A stretch of DNA of 15,790 nt from Candidatus Methylomirabilota bacterium (GCA_022615475.1 JAKEGQ010000222.1:1-15790), one strand, 5' to 3'; shown: positions 1 through 6,616, counted from the stretch's first letter. Notes: a model not told the origin generated them from the sequence alone. Made by a program: numbers and translations.

Positions 1-186
1 CCCATGGATCCATCCCTCTCCCCCGGTTCGCCACAGGGCCAGTCCCTCTACCGCGAGGAGGATCAGACCGGCGATTCGAAAAAACTGGCGGCTGATGGCC
101 TTAAAGGGGATCAAGAGCAGCGCCACCATGCCGCCAACCGCGACCTGGTGGAGGAAGGAGACGAAGGCGCGGCCGAGATCGTCCAT
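1..186 (-). CDS. N-terminal part of an unidentified membrane protein (cut by left edge)
   Basis: An open frame begins at ATG 186 and runs off the left edge with no stop, giving 62 codons. The protein starts MDDLGRAFVSFLHQVAVGG. It contains two hydrophobic stretches, at about residues 9-28 and 37-52, separated by a basic loop (FKAISRQFFR), so it is probably an integral membrane protein. The same frame stays open upstream, but the residues there are polar and proline/glycine-rich and unlike the hydrophobic part, so ATG 186 is the most sensible start. The ribosome-binding site is weak (AGGGG just upstream). It lies 125 bases after the thiC stop on the same strand and could be the third gene of the thiamine-riboswitch unit. 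I do not recognise the family; the missing C-terminus prevents assignment. Confidence 0.6.
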   Translation of the reverse strand, partial: MDDLGRAFVSFLHQVAVGGMVALLLIPFKAISRQFFRIAGLILLAVEGLALWRTGGEGWIHG

Positions 187-311
187 GGCCCCTAATTCGC
201 CTGGGCCTTCATCGGTCTCTCCTCCATGGGCTCGACCTGCAGGGTCCTCTCCATGGAGCAAGTCCTCGCCCACGCGTCGAACAGGAATGGAGGGGGGGAA
301 GGTGGCCTCGA

Positions 312-2186
312 TCAAATTTTCTGGTAGATTTTTCCGCCGCTCTTCACAAACTCGGCCGCCTTGGCCTGCATCCCCTTCTCCAGGGCCTCGGATTCGGGGA
401 TCCCGTGACTGGCGGCGTAATCTCGTACATCCTGTGTGATCTTCATCGAGCAGAAGTGCGGGCCGCACATTGAGCAGAAATGCGATACCTTGGCCGCCTC
501 CGCGGGCAGGGTCTCGTCGTGAAGTGCCCGGGCGCGGTCGGGATCCAATCCGAGGTTGAACTGATCCATCCAGCGGAACTCGAAGCGCGCTTTTGATAGG
601 GCGTTATCGCGTATCTGTGCGCCAGGATGGCCCTTGGCCAGATCCGCGGCGTGCGCCGCGATCTTATACGCGATGATGCCGTCTTTCACGTCTTCCTTGT
701 CCGGCAGTCCCAGATGCTCCTTGGGGGTGACGTAGCAGAGCATGGCACAACCGTACCAGCCAATCATTGCCGCCCCGATCGCCGAGGTAATGTGGTCATA
801 GCCGGGCGCGATGTCCGTGGTGAGGGGACCCAGGGTATAGAACGGGGCTTCGGCGCATTCCTCCAGCTGCTTTTCCATGTTGATCTTGATCAGGTGCATG
901 GGGATGTGACCGGGGCCTTCGATCATGGTCTGCACGTCGTGCTGCCACGCGATATGGGTCAGCTCGCCCAGGGTTCGGAGTTCCGCGAACTGGGCTTCGT
1001 CATTGGCGTCGTAGATGGACCCGGGACGCAGGCCGTCGCCGAGGGAGAAGCTGACATCGTACGCCTTCATGATCTCGCAGATCTCCTCGAAGTGGGTGTA
1101 TAGAAAGCTCTCCTGGTGGTGGGCCAGACACCACTTGGCCATGATGGAACCGCCGCGCGACACGATGCCGGTCATGCGTCTCGCGGTGAGCGGGATATAC
1201 GCCAGGCGCACCCCGGCGTGAATGGTGAAATAATCCACCCCCTGCTCGGCCTGCTCGATCAGGGTGTCGCGGAATATCTCCCACGTCAACTCCTCGGCCT
1301 TGCCACCGACCTTCTCCAGTGCCTGATAGATGGGGACCGTGCCGATCGGGACTGGGGAGTTTCGGATGATCCATTCGCGGGTTTCATGGATGTGCTTGCC
1401 GGTCGAGAGATCCATCACCGTATCCGCGCCCCAGCGGATCGCCCAGGTCATTTTCTCGACCTCCTCCTGAATCGAGGAGGTCACCGCAGAATTACCGATA
1501 TTGGCGTTGATCTTGACCAGGAAGTTCCGCCCGATGATCATCGGCTCGCTCTCGGGGTGATTGATGTTGGCCGGGATAATCGCGCGGCCCCGCGCTACCT
1601 CCGAGCGGACGAATTCCGGGGTGATCATGCGGGGGATGTCGGCGCCGAAACTCTCGCCGGGGTGCTGCTGCGCAAGAAGCTCTCCCAGATGCTCCCGCCG
1701 CTGGTTTTCCCGAATGGCGATGAACTCCATTTCTGGGGTGATGACGCCGCGCCGTGCATAGTGCATCTGGGTCACATTCATTCCCCTCTTGGCACGGCGC
1801 GGCTTCCGTGTGCAATGGAACCGCAGCGCAGCCAATTCGGGGTCGGTCAGGCGGCGGCGGCCGTACTCCGAACTGGGACCAGGAAGCCCTTCGGTATCGT
1901 TGCGCTCGAGAACCCACGGTTCGCGCAGGGGGGGCAGCCCAGAGCGAGTATCAACCTTCACCGCAGGATCGGTGTACGGCCCCGAGGTGTCGTAGACACA
2001 GATGGGCGGGTTCTTCTCCATGGGCCCAAGACCGGCAGGCGTCTCGGACTGGGTGATCTCCCGCATCGGCACCCGGATGTCAGGCCGGGAACCCTCCACA
2101 TAGACTCTTGTCGAATTCGGGAATGGCTGCGTGGCGGCGCTATCACCTTGGGCAACTGCGCCGGCAAACTCGGCACTCACCTTCAT
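312..2186 (-). CDS. thiC: Phosphomethylpyrimidine synthase ThiC
   Basis: ThiC is a radical SAM enzyme that rearranges aminoimidazole ribotide into hydroxymethylpyrimidine phosphate, the pyrimidine half of thiamine. The 624-residue product has the usual length for the long bacterial form. It shows the N-terminal ThiC-associated region (VYVEGSRPDIRVPMREI), the core stretches GVDYFTIHAGVR, SRGGSIMAKWCL, SLGDGLRPGSI and MIEGPGHIPMH, and the C-terminal CX2CX4C [4Fe-4S] motif (C571, C574, C579 in FCSMCGPHFC) typical of this non-canonical radical SAM family. ATG 2186 is preceded by a GAGGGGTG ribosome-binding site. It is the second gene behind a TPP riboswitch and follows a Rieske protein gene by 117 bases, so excess thiamine pyrophosphate should switch it off. 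No truncation or missing residue was seen. Confidence 0.97.
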   Translation of the reverse strand: MKVSAEFAGAVAQGDSAATQPFPNSTRVYVEGSRPDIRVPMREITQSETPAGLGPMEKNPPICVYDTSGPYTDPAVKVDTRSGLPPLREPWVLERNDTEGLPGPSSEYGRRRLTDPELAALRFHCTRKPRRAKRGMNVTQMHYARRGVITPEMEFIAIRENQRREHLGELLAQQHPGESFGADIPRMITPEFVRSEVARGRAIIPANINHPESEPMIIGRNFLVKINANIGNSAVTSSIQEEVEKMTWAIRWGADTVMDLSTGKHIHETREWIIRNSPVPIGTVPIYQALEKVGGKAEELTWEIFRDTLIEQAEQGVDYFTIHAGVRLAYIPLTARRMTGIVSRGGSIMAKWCLAHHQESFLYTHFEEICEIMKAYDVSFSLGDGLRPGSIYDANDEAQFAELRTLGELTHIAWQHDVQTMIEGPGHIPMHLIKINMEKQLEECAEAPFYTLGPLTTDIAPGYDHITSAIGAAMIGWYGCAMLCYVTPKEHLGLPDKEDVKDGIIAYKIAAHAADLAKGHPGAQIRDNALSKARFEFRWMDQFNLGLDPDRARALHDETLPAEAAKVSHFCSMCGPHFCSMKITQDVRDYAASHGIPESEALEKGMQAKAAEFVKSGGKIYQKI

Positions 2187-2303
2187 GCTTCACCCCTCGG
2201 AAAGGCATCTCCCACGCCTGGCACCGCATACGCGAGCCACGGAGAGATGTCCACATGGATGCCTCGGACTCCCATCACGCTCCGGCCGGAGGCCCGCGTC
2301 GCG

Positions 2304-2612
2304 CTACGGCAGCTCGACGAGGACATCTGCTCCCTCGACCTTTACGTTGAAGCTCGCGACGTTGGCCGCCGGGTTCCTCACATTGGTCCCGCTGGTCACA
2401 TCGTATTGCCAGCCGTGCCAGGGACAGGTGACGGTGGCTTCGTCCAATGCGCCCTCCCCGAGCGGGCCGCCCCGGTGGAGGCAGGTGTTGTGGATCGCGT
2501 AAAACCTCCCACCCACGTTAAACAGCGCGATCTGTTCGCCATCTGCCTGAACGATTTTCCCCTCTCCGGGGGCGACGTCGCTCACCTGAGCTACCTTGAT
2601 CTTCCGAGCCAT
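2304..2612 (-). CDS. Rieske [2Fe-2S] ferredoxin-like protein
   Basis: This small soluble protein of 102 residues has the Rieske cluster motif CXH-X16-CXXH: C44 and H46 (in NTCLHRGGPLGEG), C63 and H66 (in TCPWHGWQYD). It is the size of stand-alone Rieske ferredoxins such as the ferredoxin parts of aromatic dioxygenases, or NirD-like proteins. No signal peptide or membrane anchor is present, so it should be a cytoplasmic electron carrier. The start at ATG 2612 is chosen because AAGGGGAG lies just upstream and the Rieske fold begins directly (MARKIKVAQ); the frame upstream overlaps the riboswitch terminator. No oxygenase subunit is nearby. It is the first gene after a TPP riboswitch and terminator and precedes thiC, so its expression should follow thiamine demand. 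A role as electron donor to ThiC or another Fe-S enzyme is inference only. Confidence 0.92.
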   Translation of the reverse strand: MARKIKVAQVSDVAPGEGKIVQADGEQIALFNVGGRFYAIHNTCLHRGGPLGEGALDEATVTCPWHGWQYDVTSGTNVRNPAANVASFNVKVEGADVLVELP

Positions 2613-2616
2613 TGCG

Positions 2617-2626
2617 CTCCCCTTCT
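2617..2626 (-). promoter_or_regulatory. Ribosome-binding site of the Rieske gene inside a possible switchable hairpin
   Basis: On the minus strand AGAAGGGGAG lies four bases before ATG 2612. The AGAAG part can pair with CTTCT (2630-2634) across a three-base loop, which would mask the site. The same CTTCT bases can instead pair within a 7-bp stem with 2647-2653. This is read from the sequence; any regulatory meaning is inference. Confidence 0.35.
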
Positions 2627-2652
2627 GCGAGAAGCGAACAGATGTCCTTCTC

Positions 2653-2687
2653 GAAAAAAGAAGGCGCCAGGGGGTCCTCCGGCGCCT
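2653..2687 (-). terminator. Intrinsic terminator of the TPP riboswitch
   Basis: On the minus strand AGGCGCC (2681-2687) pairs with GGCGCCT (2662-2668), and the stem can extend inward through G-U and G-C pairs. A TTCTTTTTTC tract follows immediately. It lies just after the TPP aptamer and before the Rieske start codon, the expected place for transcription attenuation when TPP is bound. I could not identify the matching antiterminator by eye. Confidence 0.85.
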
Positions 2688-2702
2688 CAACCCACGCGTT
2701 TC

Positions 2703-2799
2703 CCGGCCTCTCCCTCCGCTGGTATTATCCAGATCAGGTTCGACGGTCGTCCCGCGACTCCCGGGACCTCTCAGCTCGCCTCCGCGAGCTCCCGTAGCC
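2703..2799 (-). ncRNA. TPP riboswitch (THI element)
   Basis: The minus strand carries the conserved TPP-aptamer elements in order: CTACGGGAGC (5' part), GCGAGCTGAGAGG with the invariant CTGAGA, then GAACCTGATCTGGATAATACC followed by AGCGGAGGGA. The GCTCGC/GCGAGC arms form the expected stem before CTGAGA, and CTGG/CCAG around ATAATA form the pyrophosphate-sensor helix. A weak closing stem (GGCT with GGCC) sets the ends, so the boundaries are approximate. It sits between a sigma70-like promoter and an intrinsic terminator, upstream of the Rieske and thiC genes. This arrangement fits transcriptional repression by thiamine pyrophosphate. Confidence 0.96.
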
Positions 2800-2805
2800 C
2801 TTTCG

Positions 2806-2845
2806 ATTATAGCTCTTTTCTAGCAGCTCGCTCCGAGCTTGTCAA
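2806..2845 (-). promoter_or_regulatory. Promoter of the TPP riboswitch-Rieske-thiC unit
   Basis: On the minus strand a perfect -35 box TTGACA (2840-2845) is followed after 17 bases by TAGAAA (2817-2822), a fair -10 box. A perfect TATAAT lies further on (2806-2811), but it is 28 bases from TTGACA and has no good -35 box of its own. The choice of -10 box is therefore open; TATAAT would place the transcript start right at the riboswitch. The 17-base spacer begins with a perfect dyad, AGCTCG-GAG-CGAGCT (2825-2839). Confidence 0.7.
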
Positions 2846-2983
2846 CTCCCCCCTCTCGTTCTTGGGTCCCCCCAGGACCAGCTCATGCTCTCTTGGAGTT
2901 CCAAAGACTACGGAAGGTGCGGGCGCTCGCTTAGGAGGGTTGGTACGTGTCCGGGGTGGATGTATTCTGGGGGGCACGGGAAT
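2823..2983. other. Non-coding stretch upstream of the thiamine promoter
   Basis: Together with the riboswitch and terminator, this completes a roughly 370-base gap between the Rieske gene and the small putative zinc-protein gene. Beyond the -35 box and its spacer dyad it holds only a short inverted repeat, GGTCC-TGGGG-GGACC on the minus strand around 2865-2880, with no T-run. I see no further gene or RNA here. Confidence 0.4.
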
Positions 2984-3193
2984 TTACGCTGCGGGCTTAG
3001 GCCCGCCAGGCTTCCGCGCTGTGCGAGAGTTCACGCGGACAATCCAGACAACAGAGACCGGCTCAGAAGTCGGTGACTGATTCTTGGTCTCTGTCTCCTT
3101 CGCTTGGAGGCATTCGGGGCATTCCAGGCCTTGATAAAGGCCATGGAAGCTACACAAACCCTCGGGAATTTCGAGGATCGGACTCATGGGCAT
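2984..3193 (-). CDS. Small hypothetical protein with a possible zinc-binding motif
   Basis: This 69-residue reading frame starts at ATG 3193 (MPMSPILEIPEG) behind a modest AGGGACG ribosome-binding site. Residues 14-32 contain CSFHGLYQGLECPEC, a CX2H-X7-CX2C pattern that could hold a zinc ion. The C-terminal half is polar and basic (ending RKPGGPKPAA) and looks disordered. The frame is open further upstream, to 3322, but that part is alanine-rich and runs to the edge of the terminator of the neighbouring gene, so I prefer the short form. A GCGGGC-stem hairpin lies at its 3' end (2991-3006). No family is recognised. The patterned cysteines and histidine are the main reason to believe it; it could still be spurious. 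Confidence 0.45.
   Translation of the reverse strand: MPMSPILEIPEGLCSFHGLYQGLECPECLQAKETETKNQSPTSEPVSVVWIVRVNSRTARKPGGPKPAA
2991..3006. repeat. Short perfect hairpin at the 3' end of the small zinc-protein gene
   Basis: GCGGGC and GCCCGC flank a TTAG loop (perfect 6-bp stem), overlapping the last codons of the 69-residue gene. On the minus strand no T-run follows, so it is at most a weak terminator or pause site. Confidence 0.35.
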
Positions 3194-3320
3194 ACGTCCC
3201 TGGTGAACGATCAGGTCAGCGGCAACCGCGGCCACGCCGGTCGTTCGTGTCTCCTTCCATTGCAAGGCGGATGCCGCGGCGGCAGCGAAAGCGCGAGGCG
3301 GGCAGGAAGAGGGGAAAGGC

Positions 3321-3358
3321 AAAAAAACCGAGGGCCCCCTTGAAGGGGGCCCTCGGTT
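3321..3358 (-). terminator. Strong intrinsic terminator after the COG4315-type gene
   Basis: A perfect stem of about 15 bp (AACCGAGGGCCCCCT paired with AGGGGGCCCTCGGTT, plus-strand reading) with a three-base loop is followed on the minus strand by a run of seven T. There is no T-run on the plus side, so it acts on minus-strand transcripts. It lies 26 bases after the stop of the secreted repeat protein and probably ends the transcript arriving from upstream. Confidence 0.93.
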
Positions 3359-3384
3359 GAAACCACCCTAAAGGCGCAGCAACG

Positions 3385-3807
3385 CTACGGCTTAACCACC
3401 CACCAGCGATTCCCTACTGCCTGGCCTGTGGTGTCGCCCGCCTTCTGGTCCTTGGCATAGTAGTACAACGGCTTCCCCTTGTACGCGTACTGCTTGGAGC
3501 CGTCATCCCGGGTGATGACACTCAGAGGAGCGGCCGCTGCCGGGTCCCCCGCCTTGGGGGCAAAGGGCGGCCAGGCCTTTGCGCAGCCTTCGTTACACGC
3601 GCTCTTCCCCGGCTCCTTGTCGTTGTCGAAGATGTACAATGTCATCCCCTTGGAATCCACGAGAAAGGTGCCGAGATCTTTCGCCGTGGCCGTCTTGAGG
3701 GGGGCGGGGACGGCTTGCTGGGCCAGGGCGGAACCCACCACGATGGCCGAAAGGCCGAACGCCAGCGCCGTAAGCATCACAAGAAACGATCTGCGTGTCG
3801 TGAACAT
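3385..3807 (-). CDS. Secreted COG4315-type repeat protein (lipoprotein_15-like)
   Basis: The 140-residue product belongs by sequence pattern to the family of secreted proteins with an internal repeat of unknown function (COG4315/PF03640). Two repeat units are visible: GTFLVDSKGMTLYIFDND followed by CNEGCAKAWPPF (about residues 46-84), and QYAYKGKPLYYYAKDQKAGDTTG up to NRWWVVKP (about 105-140). The N-terminus is a signal peptide with a twin-arginine-like TTRRSFLV motif, a hydrophobic core to about residue 25 and a likely ALA cleavage site before QQ, so export by Tat or Sec is expected. There is no lipobox cysteine. ATG 3807 has an excellent AGGAGGT site. It is 210 bases downstream of the helicase gene and ends at a strong terminator. 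The biochemical role is unknown. Confidence 0.9.
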   Translation of the reverse strand: MFTTRRSFLVMLTALAFGLSAIVVGSALAQQAVPAPLKTATAKDLGTFLVDSKGMTLYIFDNDKEPGKSACNEGCAKAWPPFAPKAGDPAAAAPLSVITRDDGSKQYAYKGKPLYYYAKDQKAGDTTGQAVGNRWWVVKP

Positions 3808-4017
3808 CGAAGCTACCTCCTGAATATGAGCCAGACCGGGTTGCCATATTCCATGTGTCTCGTGGTCAACCAGGCTACCCCTTTCCTCCGGGCGCCTCGA
3901 GCGTGAACCTCGTCGGGCCTCACCTCCTCTCTAAAACCTCTCAGGTCGAACGGCCAGCGACTACCCCTCTCTGACGGACCAGTGACCAAAACTATTCCCG
4001 AGTTCCGGCAGGCACGC
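3808..4017 (-). other. 210-base leader/intergenic region upstream of the COG4315-type gene
   Basis: This is the longest gene-free stretch between 3385 and the right edge. It has no clear terminator for the helicase transcript. On the minus strand it contains a short ACCT-GAG-AGGT hairpin followed by TTTTAGAGAGGAGGTGAGG (around 3918-3948), a strong Shine-Dalgarno-like sequence not placed before a convincing gene, and a TTGACC (around 3865-3870) without a good -10 box at 16-18 bases. It may hold a promoter or an unrecognised leader; I cannot assign one. Confidence 0.35.
3815..3821 (-). promoter_or_regulatory. Strong ribosome-binding site for the COG4315-type gene
   Basis: A perfect AGGAGGT on the minus strand lies seven bases before ATG 3807 and decides this start against alternatives further upstream. 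Confidence 0.8.
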
Positions 4018-5238
4018 TCAAGAGGGATGAGGTCGATGGCGCCGCCCTCTACCGTGACCGCGCTCGGGGGGCCGGGACGGAGGGGTGGTCTTCAGGAAGA
4101 GTTCATCCCCGGGCCACTCCACCGGGATCTTGTGACCAATCAGGGTCTCGATCGCCGGCAGGGCAAGGACGAATCCCTCGTCGGCCAGCGTGATGGCCTT
4201 CCCCGACGCTCCCGCCCTAGCGGTCCGGCCGATGCGATGAACATAGTCCTCTGGGTCCTGAGGCACGTCATAGTTGATGACGTGAGTCACCCCCTCGACA
4301 TGGAGACCACGGGAGGCAACATCAGTCGCCACCAGGATCGGAAGCTCACCTCCCTTAAACGCCTTTATGACCTTGAGTCGCCTCCGCTGATCGAGGTCGC
4401 CCGTGATGGCCTGGCTCTGGTAGCCGTAGAGGGTGAGTCGATCGGCAAGCCGTTGGGCAGCCCCCTTGGTATTCGTAAAGATGAGAATCCGCTCTCCCCG
4501 CTCCCGCTTGAGAAGCCCGAGGAGCAGAGGAAGCTTCTCCTCTCGGGCCACATGGTAAAGAACCTCTTCCACCTGGGTGACCGTGATCTGTTCCGGGGTG
4601 GCAGAGACCTTGACGGGATTGTTCATGAACTCGTAGGCCAACTCCATCTCCCGATAGCCCAAGGTCGCCGAGAAGAGGAAAGACTGGCGGGCGTGGTAGG
4701 GTGGCATGCGGCGCAGGATATACCGGATATCCTTGATGAAGCCCATGTCGAACATCCGGTCCGCCTCATCGATCACTAACACCTCAATGGCCTTGAGACT
4801 CCACACTCGCTGTTTCAAATAGTCGATGAGGCGGCCGGGGGTTCCCACGACGATGTCCACCTTTTTCGACAGGGCCTCCCGCTGCCTGTGGTAGTCGATC
4901 CCCCCGTAGACTGCGAGGACACTCAGGGGGGTAAACTGCCCGAGAAGCCGAGCATCCTCATAAATCTGCACCGTGAGCTCTCTGGTCGGCGCGATGATGA
5001 TGGCCCTCGGGGCACCCGGTGAGGACACCCGGCCGCTGCGCAAGAGGCGAGTGAAGCAGCCGACGAGGAAGGCCGCCGTCTTCCCGGTCCCGGTCTGGGC
5101 CTGCCCGGCGACATCTTTCCCCTGGAGTATCAGCGGGAGAGTCAGTTCCTGGATGGAAGTGCAGTGGGTGAAACCGGCTGCCTCGATTCCCTGCAGAACC
5201 GGCTCGGGAAGATCGAGGGTCCGAAATGCAGCCGGCAT
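4018..5238 (-). CDS. DEAD-box ATP-dependent RNA helicase (RhlE/RhlB type)
   Basis: All DEAD-box motifs are present: Q motif (GFTHCTSIQ, Q30), Walker A AQTGTGKT (47-54), PTREL (84-88), TPGR (133-136), DEAD (157-160), SAT (190-192), ILIFTNT (about 251-257), VATDVASRGL (303-312) and HRIGRTAR (334-341). The core is followed by only about 50 residues, ending in a short Arg/Gly/His-rich tail (RGHGRGRRHRPHPS) that may bind RNA. I prefer ATG 5238 (MPAAFRTLDLPEP) because it matches the family's N-terminus. A GTG at 5274, overlapping the anti-sigma stop as TAGTG, and an ATG at 5268 are alternatives that would add 12 or 10 residues and imply translational coupling. It probably unwinds RNA in ribosome assembly or mRNA decay, often needed in cold or stress, which would suit its place after a sigma/anti-sigma pair. 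Confidence 0.95.
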   Translation of the reverse strand: MPAAFRTLDLPEPVLQGIEAAGFTHCTSIQELTLPLILQGKDVAGQAQTGTGKTAAFLVGCFTRLLRSGRVSSPGAPRAIIIAPTRELTVQIYEDARLLGQFTPLSVLAVYGGIDYHRQREALSKKVDIVVGTPGRLIDYLKQRVWSLKAIEVLVIDEADRMFDMGFIKDIRYILRRMPPYHARQSFLFSATLGYREMELAYEFMNNPVKVSATPEQITVTQVEEVLYHVAREEKLPLLLGLLKRERGERILIFTNTKGAAQRLADRLTLYGYQSQAITGDLDQRRRLKVIKAFKGGELPILVATDVASRGLHVEGVTHVINYDVPQDPEDYVHRIGRTARAGASGKAITLADEGFVLALPAIETLIGHKIPVEWPGDELFLKTTPPSRPPERGHGRGRRHRPHPS

Positions 5239-5273
5239 GGCGATTCCGCGTTTCCCCGCCTCATACATCCGCA

Positions 5274-6062
5274 CTACATGGCCTTGCGGACCTTCAGAAA
5301 GAGATCGGCCAGCTCCTGGTCGCCCGCGTCGGCCACCAGGAAACAGGCCATCCCCTCCTGCTTCCAGACCAAGACCTGGAGAGAATCGATCTGGGTGTGG
5401 TAAGGGTGGAAGGATTCAACCTGCAGCCCGTTCTTCTTCGGGACCTTGATCTCTGGGGCAGAAACACACTGGAGAGAGCTCGCCGATCCGTGTCGATCGG
5501 TATAGAGGAGGGCGACCCCCTTCCGGTCCCCAGCCACCACGGGGCGTGCATTCATAAGAGCCAGTTCAGAATCACCCAAGAACAGGGATGTGACAGGAAG
5601 GCCAAGCTGCTCCGAGACCTGGCGGGGAAGCTCCCCGGATCCCCCCGCACCGACATCGTGGAAGGCGGACAATTCCTGCTTGAGGACCATCTCGCGATGC
5701 TTCTGCGTGGCTTCACGGATAGAGGTACGGAGGGGGTCCCGTCGCGTCAGGACCATCATTGAAGCGGCCACCGCCAAGAGCAACACCGCGGCGGCGGCTA
5801 CCCAGCGCCACCTGACCCAGCTCGGGATTCTTATCGAGGCTTTCCCCTCGAGCTGCCGCTCTATCTGAGCGCGGAGAGCCGCCGACGATCGGTATCGGGC
5901 CACCTCGCGGAGCCGGCGGGAGAGGGCCTGCTCCTCCGCTAGCTCCATCTGACAGGCCTCACAGCCTGCCAAATGACTCCCAAGCTCAGCGACAAGGGCC
6001 GGAGGGAGGATGCCCTGAAGGAGCTGCGGAATGCACTCTCGAGATGTCTGGCAGGTCACCAC
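5274..6062 (-). CDS. Membrane anti-sigma factor with N-terminal zinc finger
   Basis: The 262-residue product has an N-terminal zf-HC2-type motif (H30, C34, C37 in HLAGCEAC, with C4 or C10 as a possible further ligand). A linker with many Arg and Glu follows, then one membrane helix at about residues 86-105 (WVAAAAVLLLAVAASMMVL), then about 155 residues expected outside the cytoplasm. This is the layout of a transmembrane anti-sigma factor that binds an ECF sigma factor until a signal releases it. The start is GTG 6062, overlapping the sigma-factor stop as TAGTG, with GAGGGA just upstream; GTG 6059 is equally possible. Being encoded directly after an ECF sigma gene, it is almost certainly that factor's partner. 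I do not recognise the outer domain, so the signal is unknown. Confidence 0.88.
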   Translation of the reverse strand: MVTCQTSRECIPQLLQGILPPALVAELGSHLAGCEACQMELAEEQALSRRLREVARYRSSAALRAQIERQLEGKASIRIPSWVRWRWVAAAAVLLLAVAASMMVLTRRDPLRTSIREATQKHREMVLKQELSAFHDVGAGGSGELPRQVSEQLGLPVTSLFLGDSELALMNARPVVAGDRKGVALLYTDRHGSASSLQCVSAPEIKVPKKNGLQVESFHPYHTQIDSLQVLVWKQEGMACFLVADAGDQELADLFLKVRKAM

Positions 6063-6616
6063 TATCCCTCATTCTTTCCTTCGGGAGCGTAATCCTTCAG
6101 GAGCTGTCGTAGGACCCGGCGGGCCCGGAATATCCGCGACTGCACGGTGCCGAGCGGGCAGCCCATGACCTCGGCAACCTCCTCCCAGGTGAGCCCTTCG
6201 ACCTCCGCCAGCAGGATGGTGATTCGCCACTGCTCGGGTAGGGCTTCCAGGGCCCGATTGATGTCGGCCGCCACCAGAGGCCGGAGATGCTCGATCTCGG
6301 CATCCTCAAGAATCCGCTCCGGCTCTCCAGACGCCTGGGGGACGTCCCCCCCCTCACCGGAAGTTTCCCGTTGCCGCTTCCAGTACCCGTCGATGAAGCT
6401 ATTCCTCAATATTCTATACAGCCAGGCGGTCAGGGTTGTTCCCCCCCGAAACTGATCCCGGGCCTTCAGGGCCTTGAGCGCCGTCTCCTGGACGAGGTCC
6501 CCGGCATCATCCGCGTTCCGGGTGAGCCAGCGAGCGAGGTTGTAGAGGCGGTCGAGATGCTCAAGGATCAGCCGCTCGAACTGTGGCTCGTTGTCGGTCG
6601 CTGAAGACCTAACCAA
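6062..6616 (-). CDS. ECF-family RNA polymerase sigma factor (RpoE-like)
   Basis: The 184-residue product has sigma region 2 (about residues 12-80: LDRLYNLARWLTRNADDAGD, LVQETALKAL, TLTAWLYRILRNSFID) and region 4 (about 115-175: EALPEQWRITILLAEVEGLT, WEEVAEVMGCPLGTVQSRIF), typical of ECF sigma70 proteins. The frame extends far upstream without a stop, but that part is the out-of-frame shadow of the preceding gene. No ATG or GTG lies near the expected N-terminus, so TTG 6616 is the best start; it overlaps the stop of the preceding gene by eight bases and has no clear ribosome-binding site, suggesting coupled translation. The next gene is its likely anti-sigma factor. Its regulon cannot be seen here; the genes of this cluster, including the helicase, are candidates. 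Confidence 0.93.
   Translation of the reverse strand: MVRSSATDNEPQFERLILEHLDRLYNLARWLTRNADDAGDLVQETALKALKARDQFRGGTTLTAWLYRILRNSFIDGYWKRQRETSGEGGDVPQASGEPERILEDAEIEHLRPLVAADINRALEALPEQWRITILLAEVEGLTWEEVAEVMGCPLGTVQSRIFRARRVLRQLLKDYAPEGKNEG

Noticed and set aside
1116..3080. A 654-codon open frame on the plus strand across thiC, the Rieske gene and the riboswitch
   Set aside because: It is antisense to clearly conserved proteins and runs through the TPP riboswitch; its translation has no recognisable domain and reflects high GC with few stop codons.
3321..3358. Terminator acting on plus-strand transcripts
   Set aside because: The T-run is present only in the minus-strand direction, and no plus-strand gene ends there.
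3813..3923. A 36-codon minus-strand frame (GTG 3923) as a leader peptide before the COG4315-type gene
   Set aside because: The AGGAG sequence directly abuts the GTG with no spacing, and the internal ATG 3854 lacks a ribosome-binding site.
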